The notes under the pieces were generated by a model. That model saw only the letters and a list, made by a program, of their open reading frames with translations, made no database searches and was not told the DNA's origin. From assembly GCA_020718315.1 (NCBI GenBank), contig DYSK01000031.1, positions 1 through 18,199 on the forward strand: 18,199 nt of DNA, given 5' to 3'. This document shows, one piece after another, positions 1 to 6,093 of this stretch; position 1 is the first letter of the stretch, and the number at the start of each line of letters is the position of its first letter. A program made the position numbers and the translations under genes. The stretch is from Draconibacterium orientale. GTDB taxonomy: Bacteria; Bacteroidota; Bacteroidia; Bacteroidales; UBA12170.

Positions 1-108
1 AATCGCGTTCATCCAGCTTGTCCACTCAGCCACTGTCTTGTTTGGAATATAATAAATATTATCAGAGTCATTTGTAAGACAAATACTGATGTCGGCGTAA
101 ATTGTCAG
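1..108 (-). CDS. Possible partial gene running off the left edge, unrecognised
   Basis: The minus strand is open in one frame from the left edge up to an in-frame TAA at 145-147. It translates to residues with protein-like composition, including the strings YADISICLTND and NIYYIPNKTVAEWTSWMN. I do not recognise the family. No ATG, GTG or TTG lies at the expected beginning of the protein-like stretch. The only near-cognate candidate is CTG at 106-108; internal GTG (31-33) and ATG (10-12) would discard most of it. It could be a divergent gene with an unusual start, a decayed gene fragment, or chance. The first operator palindrome (104-120) sits exactly at its apparent start. Confidence 0.3.
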   Translation of the reverse strand, partial: MTIYADISICLTNDSDNIYYIPNKTVAEWTSWMNAI

Positions 109-120
109 GTTTATCCTGAC
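104..120. promoter_or_regulatory. Palindromic operator IR1 upstream of abiEi-like gene
   Basis: GTCAGGTTTATCCTGAC is an inverted repeat with 6-bp perfect arms (GTCAGG/CCTGAC) and a 5-bp centre. A near-identical palindrome lies 87 bp downstream. Characterised AbiEi antitoxins are known to bind two inverted repeats in front of their own operon and repress it cooperatively; assigning that role here is inference from position and symmetry. Confidence 0.6.
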
Positions 121-190
121 TATTTGACTATGAATAATAATATTTTAACAGAATAGGACGATTAAGTAAATTATCTTTCGTATCATTGCT

Positions 191-207
191 GTCAGGTTTG
201 ACCTGAC
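191..207. promoter_or_regulatory. Palindromic operator IR2 upstream of abiEi-like gene
   Basis: GTCAGGTTTGACCTGAC is an inverted repeat with 7-bp perfect arms (GTCAGGT/ACCTGAC) and a 3-bp centre. It ends 9 bp before the abiEi start codon. A one-mismatch Bacteroidetes -7-like element (TATCTTTC, 172-179) lies just upstream, so a bound repressor here would cover the start of the transcript and the ribosome-binding region. Confidence 0.65.
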
Positions 208-216
208 ATTGTTACT

Positions 217-1038
217 ATGAAGAATAAATACATATCAACGCAATCAAACGAACTTCTATCCTATTTCAATGGACAGAATAAGAATTGTTTTGATTATTCA
301 TTGGCATACAAAGCCCTGCCCGACTCTAAAGCAAGTGCCGTAAGAGAGCTTCTGAGCGACATGACCAAAAGAGGACTTTTAATGCGTTTGAAAGATGGTG
401 TTTACTACATCATTCCCTATGAGCAAAATGCTGAACCGTTTATGCCCGACTGGCATTTGATAGCAGAGCATATAGTGAATGATGCCGAACATTACATAGG
501 CTACTATTCAGCTTTACAGATACATAACCTCATTACACAACCATCATTAAAAGAACAAATCGTTGTATCAAAACAAATACGACCATCGGAAATAAAAATT
601 AAAGACGTTCCTTTTCAATTTATCTATCACAACGAAAAACATTTTTTTGGTGAAAAGAAAATTTGGATTGACAGCTATAATAAGGTGCTTTGCTCTGACT
701 TAGAGAAAACTTTTATTGACTGTTTGTTCAAACCTGATTACGCAGGTGGCATCGTTGAAGTAGCAAGAGCTATCTATACTTCCAAAGACAAAATAAAATA
801 CGATATACTTCTTGAATACGCAAAGAAATTTGATTCGCAAGCAGTAATAAAACGATTGGGGTTTATTTTAGAAATGCTGGACATCAATAATAAAATCATT
901 GCTGATTTGCAACAATTGAAAACGGCTTCTTATGTATTGCTTGATACTGAATTACCCAAAACAGGCAAGCGAAACAGCCGTTGGAGTATTCAACAAAATT
1001 TGGAAACCGAAACCATTAAATCTGCTATTTACACATGA
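217..1038 (+). CDS. AbiEi-family type IV antitoxin / transcriptional regulator
   Basis: A 273-residue protein resembling AbiEi antitoxins, which are DNA-binding autoregulators of type IV toxin-antitoxin (abortive infection) operons. The N-terminal ~70 residues look like a winged helix-turn-helix: a helix pair around PDSKASAVRELLSDMTKRG, then the wing-like LKDGVYYI. The rest matches the AbiEi C-terminal domain layout, with GYYSALQIHNL near residue 94 and the SDLEKTFIDCL segment near residue 160. The ATG at 217 is 9 bp after a palindromic operator, and a second copy lies 87 bp further up, as expected for autoregulation. The stop codon overlaps the next start by four bases (ATGA), the usual antitoxin-toxin coupling. 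The toxin gene that follows is broken, so this antitoxin is now probably an orphan. The family call is from recognised sequence features; no alignment was run. Confidence 0.8.
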   Translation: MKNKYISTQSNELLSYFNGQNKNCFDYSLAYKALPDSKASAVRELLSDMTKRGLLMRLKDGVYYIIPYEQNAEPFMPDWHLIAEHIVNDAEHYIGYYSALQIHNLITQPSLKEQIVVSKQIRPSEIKIKDVPFQFIYHNEKHFFGEKKIWIDSYNKVLCSDLEKTFIDCLFKPDYAGGIVEVARAIYTSKDKIKYDILLEYAKKFDSQAVIKRLGFILEMLDINNKIIADLQQLKTASYVLLDTELPKTGKRNSRWSIQQNLETETIKSAIYT

Positions 1039-1229
1039 TTAAACCAGGAGAAATACAGCAAAAAGCAAGAGCAGTTGGGGTTCGTGACCAGCAGATTGAA
1101 AAGGATTACATTCTTTCTTGGATTCTATTTGGTATTGCCAAAAATAAGCAACTTTCAAAAGCAATTGTTTTCAAAGGAGGAAGGCCCCTTTTCATATTGG
1201 CGAAGCCCCCGATTCGAGAGGAATTTTAA
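1035..1229 (+). pseudogene. Truncated AbiEii-type nucleotidyltransferase toxin (5' fragment)
   Basis: The first ~49 residues read as the N-terminus of an AbiEii/AbiGii nucleotidyltransferase toxin: IEKDYILSWIL, then the typical VFKGG entry into the nucleotidyltransferase core, which normally continues TALxK...FSEDLDF. After the second Gly (codon 1179-1181) the similarity stops and the frame ends at 1229 with residues unlike the family. The metal-binding and catalytic S-E/D-D-x-D segment is absent, so the toxin should be inactive. It starts on the ATGA overlap with the antitoxin gene. From about 1184 the DNA codes, in another frame, for the end of a tyrosine phosphatase, so this is a hybrid junction rather than a simple stop mutation. 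Confidence 0.75.
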
Positions 1230-1525
1230 CCTTAAACAATAAAAATATCGATATTTCGCAGCATCGTGGCCAGCAATTTCAAGTTTCGGATTTCGACGAT
1301 TTTGATCTCATTTATGCAATGGATTTGAGCAACTATCAGAATATTTTGTCCCTTGCCCGCACCGAGAAAGATCAAGCCAAAGTGAAACTGATTTTAGATG
1401 AAGTTTTTCCCAATCAGCAAAAAATTGTACCCGATCCTTATTGGGGTTCGCTTCCCGATTTTGAAATTTCCTATGATTTGTTGAATTTGACTTGCGAAGC
1501 CATTGCTAAACGGCTGAAACGTTAA
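1184..1525 (+). pseudogene. C-terminal remnant of low-molecular-weight protein tyrosine phosphatase
   Basis: Reading upstream of the ATG at 1319 in the same frame gives about 113 continuous codons that fit the C-terminal two thirds of a low-molecular-weight protein tyrosine phosphatase. The signatures are APFHIGEAPDSRG, then IDISQHRGQQF, then FDDFDLIYAMDLSN, and finally the VPDPYWG loop, whose Asp is the general acid of the family. The active-site P-loop C-x4-C-R-S/T, normally near residue 8-18 of a ~150-residue protein, is missing, so this piece cannot be catalytic. Its 5' side is replaced by the start of an abiEii-like toxin gene. Translation from the internal ATG at 1319 would give only a 68-residue tail. 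I regard it as a gene remnant. Confidence 0.8.
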
Positions 1526-1546
1526 TTCAATTCCGTTCGAACAAAA

Positions 1547-1583
1547 TGCAAAAGGTGTGAGCAAAAACCCACACCTTTATGCA
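1547..1583 (+). terminator. Hairpin after the phosphatase remnant, possible terminator
   Basis: AAAGGTGTG (1551-1559) pairs with CACACCTTT (1570-1578) around a 10-nt loop. The stem extends by TGCA/TGCA (1547-1550 with 1580-1583) across one bulged A. There is no clean T-run after it, so intrinsic termination is plausible but not certain. It sits 22 bp after the stop codon and before the xseA promoter, where a terminator would be expected. Confidence 0.45.
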
Positions 1584-1715
1584 AACCATATTTAACCAAA
1601 AAATTTAATATGGCTCAAAAATACACTTTTTTAAATTATCTCCGCAAACGTTTTCGAAAATATTTTTTAGTCTTTTTTTATCAAAATTTTATTGGTTGCT
1701 AAATCCGAAAAAACC

Positions 1716-1723
1716 TATTTTTG
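1716..1723 (+). promoter_or_regulatory. Bacteroidetes-type -7 element before or at the xseA start
   Basis: TATTTTTG matches the TAnnTTTG -7 consensus of the primary Bacteroidetes sigma factor. TTG-containing candidates for the -33 element lie at 1692-1698. The element overlaps the TTG codon at 1721 that otherwise looks like the xseA start, so either the start or the promoter call needs adjusting. Confidence 0.45.
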
Positions 1724-3199
1724 TTTAAAACCAAAGTCATCGAAACTACTGTTTACAAATTGTCCGATTTATTAGACGAGATCCAAATTCTTGTCCACTC
1801 TACCTTTGATAGAAGCTATTGGGTAGTTGGCGAAATTGCATCGATAAGCGAAGCCAAAAACGGTCATCTTTATCTCGAATTGGCCGAAAAACAGGACGAT
1901 AACCTGCAAGCAAAAGTACGCGCAAATTTGTGGGCCAATTCCAAAAAAAGACTTTTATCGGAATTTGAATTTGCCACAAGTCAGAGTTTAAAAAAAGGCA
2001 TGAAAGTCCTTCTCAATGTGGTGGTCGATTTTCATCCTATTTTTGGCTTGAGCTTGACAATTTTGGATATTGACGCCAGTTTTTCGCTTGGGGAGATAGA
2101 GCGACAAAAACAACTGACTTTAAACCGTCTGGAGCAAGAAGGATTGCTCGATTTCAATCAACAACATGTGCTGCCACCGGTGATCCAAAACATTGCAATC
2201 ATTAGTTCCGCAACGGCAGCCGGATTTCAAGATTTTATGAAACAGCTTAAAGACAACGACATGGGTTATACTTTCAACACAGTACTTTTTCAGGCAACCA
2301 TGCAAGGAGAAAAGGCAGCCTCCAGTATTGTACAAGCTTTTAATTTAGCAGAATTAAATTCCCAAAAATTTGATATATTGGTACTTATTCGTGGTGGTGG
2401 TTCTTCGCTCGATTTGAGTTGTTTTGATGAATTCGACCTTGCCGTCAGAATTGCTCAATCCGTATTTCCGGTTTTTACTGGCATTGGTCATGAAAGAGAT
2501 TTCAGCATTGCCGACAGAGTAGCTCATACACATTTAAAAACACCCACTGCCGTGGCTGAATATATTCTGTCTGTCAATTGGTCGTTTGAACAAAAAATAA
2601 CGACTTTAAACACCTCTATCATTCAATTTGCAAAAAATAGGATATACGAAAATCATAAAAACCTCCACAGCATAAGCAGAGATTTGAGCTATGCGGTTCA
2701 CGAAAAAATGAATAGAAGCGCGCAATTGCTTCAAAATAAGAATCACCTCTATCAGAAAGTTGTGAATAATAAACTAAAACGTGCCGGTTTCGATTTAGAA
2801 AAATTCACGCTTATATTTCAACACGATCTCAAAAGAAAGCTGTTTTCGGTTTTTCAAAAACTCGAGATTAATTCAAAAAAACTTACGAAATTGAGCAAAA
2901 TACAATTTCAGAACACCAAATATTTGCTCAAAATAAAACAACAAATCATTCAAAAAAGGAGCTCAGACGCATTACAAACAAATTCACATGAGCTAAACCA
3001 ACTCGAGCAAATACTCCATTTGGCTGATCCAAGACAAATTCTAAAAAGAGGGTTTAGTATTACGCGTTACAATGGAAAGATAATACGACAATTGAAAGAT
3101 TTAGAAGACAATGCGCTAATTTGTACCGAAATAGATGGTGGAAAAATTGAAAGTATAATCATTAAAAAAAACAACAATGAGCAAAAAACTGACCTATAG
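1721..3199 (+). CDS. xseA: Exodeoxyribonuclease VII large subunit
   Basis: XseA with XseB forms exonuclease VII, which degrades single-stranded DNA from both ends into oligonucleotides. The protein has an N-terminal OB-fold (about residues 10-120, with SYWVVGEIAS and GHLYLEL). The catalytic domain follows, with RGGGSSLDLSCFDEFDLA at 224-241, then FTGIGHERDFSIADRVAH at 252-269 and the TPTAVAEYIL segment. A long Lys/Gln-rich helical region comes next, and a C-terminal ILKRGFSITR motif near residue 445 closes the family pattern. At 492 residues it is somewhat longer than the usual 400-460. The start is uncertain: an in-frame stop lies at 1700-1702, there is no ATG, and TTG at 1721 coincides with a promoter-like element. 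The gene overlaps xseB by 23 bp. Confidence 0.93.
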   Translation: MFKTKVIETTVYKLSDLLDEIQILVHSTFDRSYWVVGEIASISEAKNGHLYLELAEKQDDNLQAKVRANLWANSKKRLLSEFEFATSQSLKKGMKVLLNVVVDFHPIFGLSLTILDIDASFSLGEIERQKQLTLNRLEQEGLLDFNQQHVLPPVIQNIAIISSATAAGFQDFMKQLKDNDMGYTFNTVLFQATMQGEKAASSIVQAFNLAELNSQKFDILVLIRGGGSSLDLSCFDEFDLAVRIAQSVFPVFTGIGHERDFSIADRVAHTHLKTPTAVAEYILSVNWSFEQKITTLNTSIIQFAKNRIYENHKNLHSISRDLSYAVHEKMNRSAQLLQNKNHLYQKVVNNKLKRAGFDLEKFTLIFQHDLKRKLFSVFQKLEINSKKLTKLSKIQFQNTKYLLKIKQQIIQKRSSDALQTNSHELNQLEQILHLADPRQILKRGFSITRYNGKIIRQLKDLEDNALICTEIDGGKIESIIIKKNNNEQKTDL

Positions 3200-3377
3200 C
3201 CTTGCCTTAGAGGAACTCGAAACTATAATTCAAGAAATTGAAAATGAAGAAATAAACATCGATGATTTATCCTTAAAAGTAAAACGTGCTTCGATTTTGC
3301 TTCAGTTCTGTAAAGAAACGCTGCGTTCGACCGAACAAGACATTCAAGAGATTTTGAACCAAATGGAAAACGAGTAA
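3177..3377 (+). CDS. xseB: Exodeoxyribonuclease VII small subunit
   Basis: A 66-residue helical protein with the XseB pattern: LTYSLALEELETIIQEIENEEINIDDL, the conserved hairpin entry, then helix two with KRASILLQFCKETL. Several XseB chains bind along the XseA helical region and control its activity. Length is normal for the family. The ATG at 3177 lies within the last 23 bp of xseA in another frame, so the two subunits should be translationally coupled. No other start fits the family N-terminus better. Confidence 0.92.
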   Translation: MSKKLTYSLALEELETIIQEIENEEINIDDLSLKVKRASILLQFCKETLRSTEQDIQEILNQMENE

Positions 3378-3396
3378 AGGGTAGAAATTATTTTGC

Positions 3397-3404
3397 TACC
3401 TTTG
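3397..3404 (+). promoter_or_regulatory. Bacteroidetes-type -7 element upstream of yidD
   Basis: TACCTTTG is a perfect TAnnTTTG match, 17 bp before the TTG start of yidD. A -33 TTG is not obvious at the right distance. If used, it gives yidD and the superoxide reductase and methyltransferase genes after it their own promoter with a very short leader. Confidence 0.5.
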
Positions 3405-3421
3405 TAAAAAAACAGATTCCT

Positions 3422-3709
3422 TTGGAAGCGCCTAAAACATCTATAACGATTCAATTGGCTAGTTTGCCTATCCACTTTTATCGCTATTTTATTTCTCCGC
3501 TTACACCGGCGAGTTGCAGGCATTATCCTACTTGTAGTGCATATAGTTTAGACGCTCTGAAACAATTTGGCTTGATAAAAGGTGGTGCGTTGGCCATAAA
3601 TCGGATTGGCCGATGTCATCCATGGGGAACGAGCGGCTACGATCCTGTTCCAAAAATCATAATACACGTATTTTTAAAATCGAAACTGAAAGAAAATATT
3701 AATCAATAA
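3422..3709 (+). CDS. yidD: YidD membrane protein insertion efficiency factor
   Basis: A 95-residue protein of the YidD (DUF37/HCP) family, a small inner-membrane-associated factor that aids YidC-dependent insertion of membrane proteins. The hallmark sequence is complete: FYRYFISPLTPASCRHYPTCSAYSLDAL, then GGALAINRIGRCHPWG and the GYDPVP ending, with the conserved Cys, His and Pro residues all present. No ATG is available; TTG at 3422 gives the expected N-terminus and lies just after a TAnnTTTG promoter element. Away from its frequent rpmH-rnpA-yidC neighbourhood, yidD here follows xseAB with a 44-bp gap. Confidence 0.92.
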   Translation: MEAPKTSITIQLASLPIHFYRYFISPLTPASCRHYPTCSAYSLDALKQFGLIKGGALAINRIGRCHPWGTSGYDPVPKIIIHVFLKSKLKENINQ

Positions 3710-3722
3710 TTCCTCAAAAAAA

Positions 3723-4181
3723 ATGAAACGAAGAGACGCATTCAAAAAAATAGGTTTGGCAGGAATAGCATTAAGTACCCTTGGTATAGCAATGCCTGTT
3801 CTGGCTCAAAGCCAAGATATTGCAAAAGACAATTTGATTATCAATCGTCAGAAAATGAAAATTGCTGATACAGATAGCCCTACAGAATTTGAACTAAAAC
3901 ACACGCCTGAAATTCAATTTTTAGAAACCGATGAAAAAGGCTTTACTCTGGTAAAAATTCATATTGGTTCGGGAGGCATTGTTCATCCTACTTTAGAAAA
4001 CCATTGGATTGACTATATGAAAATTTACAAAAACGATAAATTAGTTGCCTCCATAGAGTTTGAAAAAGGATCCATCCGCGGTTTTTCCGAAAATTTTATT
4101 AAATTGGAAAAAGGAAATGTCGTTTTAGTTGAAATTGGGTGCAATCTACATGGAATATGGAGCAATACTGCAATTTTCTAA
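3723..4181 (+). CDS. Tat-exported superoxide reductase-like (desulfoferrodoxin domain) protein
   Basis: A 152-residue protein with an N-terminal twin-arginine-type signal (KRRDAFKK, then a hydrophobic stretch ending at VLAQ, residues 1-29) followed by a desulfoferrodoxin iron-binding domain. The five ligands of the Fe(His4Cys) centre can be placed: H60 in LKHTPEI, H88 in VHPT, H94 in NHWIDY, and C140 and H143 in GCNLHGIW. The reaction of the family is one-electron reduction of superoxide to peroxide. The catalytic Lys is present (K59), but the Glu of the usual E-K-H triplet is Leu (L58), as in some active Glu-less enzymes. No N-terminal desulforedoxin Cys4 domain exists, so it is neelaredoxin-like. 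A periplasmic location follows from the signal. It lies 13 bp after yidD and 4-10 bp before a methyltransferase gene, probably one transcript. Confidence 0.82.
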   Translation: MKRRDAFKKIGLAGIALSTLGIAMPVLAQSQDIAKDNLIINRQKMKIADTDSPTEFELKHTPEIQFLETDEKGFTLVKIHIGSGGIVHPTLENHWIDYMKIYKNDKLVASIEFEKGSIRGFSENFIKLEKGNVVLVEIGCNLHGIWSNTAIF

Positions 4182-4185
4182 ATCA

Positions 4186-5259
4186 ATGATTATGAGAAAC
4201 TTTGGTTCTGACAAATTATCGGCACTCAATGCAAAGTTTGAAGCTCAGAAAATAGCTTTTGGCCCTATTGCTTTTCAAGCAGTTAGAGTTATGCGCAATC
4301 TTGGAATCTTACAATTGGTTGAAGAATCGAGAAAAGAAGGCATCGAAGTTTCAAACATTGCCGAAAAATTAAGATTATCCAATTATGGCGTACAAGTCTT
4401 GCTTGATGCAGGATTAAGCTTAGGCGTTGTTCGCCAGAAAGACAATAAGTTTCTTTTAACCAAAACGGGTTATTTTATTCTGAACGATCCGCTTACCATT
4501 GCAAATATGGATTTTACACAGGATGTAAATTATCTTGGTTTTTTTCATTTGGAAGAATCAATTAAAAATGGCAAGCCGGAAGGCTTGAAAGTATTTGGAA
4601 ATTGGAAGACTGTTTACGAAGCACTTGCATCGCTTCCCGCTCAAGTACAAAAAAGTTGGTTCAAATTTGATCACTTTTATTCGGATATCGTATTTCCATT
4701 GGCTTTACCAATCATTTTTCAAGACAATCCAAAACGCATTTTAGATGTAGGCGGAAACACCGGAAAATTTTCCATAAAATGTGCCGAATTCAATTCTGAT
4801 GCAAAAATGACCATTTTGGATTTGCCCGGACAACTAAACCTTGCATATCAAAACATTGGAAAACATGGTTTTGCCCATCAAATAGATGGCTTTGCCATAG
4901 ATTTGCTTGATCCCGAAAAGCCTTTTCCAGCGGGGGCTGATGTAGTGTGGATGAGTCAGTTTTTAGATTGTTTTTCGGAAGAAGAAATTGCCCATCTCTT
5001 GCGCAGATCGTTCGAGGCTTTGAATGACCAAGGCGCTTTGTTTATAAACGAAACTTTTTGGGACAATCAAAAATATGAAGCTTCAACGTATAGCCTAAAT
5101 ATGACCTCGCTCTATTTTACCTGCATCGCCAATGGAAACAGCCGCATGTATCATTCTGAGGATATGAAACGATTGATTGAAAAGGCCGGTTTTTCAATTG
5201 CTGAAGAATATACTGATTTGGGCATAAGCCACACCATATTGAAATGTAAGAAGAAATAG
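4186..5259 (+). CDS. Class I SAM-dependent methyltransferase, plant O-methyltransferase type
   Basis: The protein (357 residues from ATG 4186; ATG 4192 is equally possible) has an N-terminal dimerisation/winged-helix domain: FQAVRVMRNLGIL, then VSNIAEKLRLSNYGVQVLLD and FLLTKTGYFILND. A Rossmann-fold methyltransferase domain follows. Motif I is ILDVGGNTGKFS (about residues 185-196), motif II is MTILDLPGQ, and motif IV is DVVWMSQFLDCFSEEE. This is the layout of acetylserotonin/caffeate O-methyltransferases. At the place where those enzymes have the catalytic His (ILHDW), this protein has FLDCF, so it may not use the standard O-methylation base, and the substrate is unknown. An ATG at 4129 would overlap the superoxide reductase gene by 53 bp and adds residues unlike the family, so the starts just after that gene's stop are preferred. 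Confidence 0.8.
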   Translation: MIMRNFGSDKLSALNAKFEAQKIAFGPIAFQAVRVMRNLGILQLVEESRKEGIEVSNIAEKLRLSNYGVQVLLDAGLSLGVVRQKDNKFLLTKTGYFILNDPLTIANMDFTQDVNYLGFFHLEESIKNGKPEGLKVFGNWKTVYEALASLPAQVQKSWFKFDHFYSDIVFPLALPIIFQDNPKRILDVGGNTGKFSIKCAEFNSDAKMTILDLPGQLNLAYQNIGKHGFAHQIDGFAIDLLDPEKPFPAGADVVWMSQFLDCFSEEEIAHLLRRSFEALNDQGALFINETFWDNQKYEASTYSLNMTSLYFTCIANGNSRMYHSEDMKRLIEKAGFSIAEEYTDLGISHTILKCKKK

Positions 5260-5286
5260 GATTTTATAAAAACCACCGTTTAAAGT

Positions 5287-6093
5287 TTACTCGCTTAGCG
5301 GAATGGTAATCGTTTTTTCGCTCTGGCCATACGCACCAAAAAAACCAATCGCATTTCCTGTTAAATTGGAAACAGGATTTCCGGGAGCAATGTTAAAAAC
5401 CGAATTACTTTGGCTAAGAACCAAGAAATAATTGTAATTGGCTTTATCTATAGCCGAAAGTTGCACTCGAATAACATCCAATGGATTCAAATCGTAATTC
5501 ATCAAATACTGATAAGTTGATAAGCCATTGTAAAACAAATCGCTGCTCACTACAAATCCATCGAACAAGGAATCGTTTCGGTAAACATCAAAGCGATAGA
5601 AATTTTCTCGATCCAAGGCATCTGTAAAATGCACTTTTAAGGCATAGGAAATGTCTTCGTTTCCCATAAAACCACGCTCCGAAACAACCACCTCAACAGA
5701 ATCTATTTGTGTAGGCGCTGGCATAATCGACTTTGCGTCAATCGAATATTCGTTCCATTCTACCATTAAATGATATTCTACACCTATCTCTCCCACAAAA
5801 TTACGATTCTGATAAATTCCATCTTGGACTTGTTCAAACAAAATTTCTTCGCCTATGTTTGGCCAAATAGTTACTTTAGCATTACTTAGATAGGGATATT
5901 CTTGCTCCGAAAACAAATCGATTGATTTTGATAAAACGACAACCGATTTTCCCGGTAAATTACTCACCACCGCATCTACAACAATTTTTTGTTCTGCTTG
6001 TGCCAAATCTACACGAATAATTTTTTCGCAAGCCGCAAAGACGAAAGCAGTTAAAAAGCTTAAATAAATAATCTTTATTTTTGGTTTCATCAT
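5287..6093 (-). CDS. DUF4249 family outer-membrane-associated lipoprotein
   Basis: A 268-residue protein with a short lipoprotein signal ending at C22 (FVFAAC), followed by the DUF4249 pattern: KIVVDAVVSNLPGKSVVVLSKS, then SNAKVTIWPN, then EYHLMVEWNEYSIDAKSIMPAP. DUF4249 proteins are nearly restricted to Bacteroidetes and are typically encoded next to TonB-dependent receptors. Their exact role is unknown; a surface-exposed partner of the receptor is the common assumption. The start codon overlaps the receptor's stop by one base (TAATG), so expression is coupled. A second ATG at 6088-6090 is also possible. It is the last gene of the operon; only 27 bp separate its stop from the convergent methyltransferase gene. 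Confidence 0.85.
   Translation of the reverse strand: MMKPKIKIIYLSFLTAFVFAACEKIIRVDLAQAEQKIVVDAVVSNLPGKSVVVLSKSIDLFSEQEYPYLSNAKVTIWPNIGEEILFEQVQDGIYQNRNFVGEIGVEYHLMVEWNEYSIDAKSIMPAPTQIDSVEVVVSERGFMGNEDISYALKVHFTDALDRENFYRFDVYRNDSLFDGFVVSSDLFYNGLSTYQYLMNYDLNPLDVIRVQLSAIDKANYNYFLVLSQSNSVFNIAPGNPVSNLTGNAIGFFGAYGQSEKTITIPLSE

Noticed and set aside
104..207. The two GTCAGG palindromes as a short CRISPR array or attachment sites
   Set aside because: Only two copies, each an internal palindrome at a fixed distance from an ATG, with no further repeats and no integrase in the window; operators explain them better.
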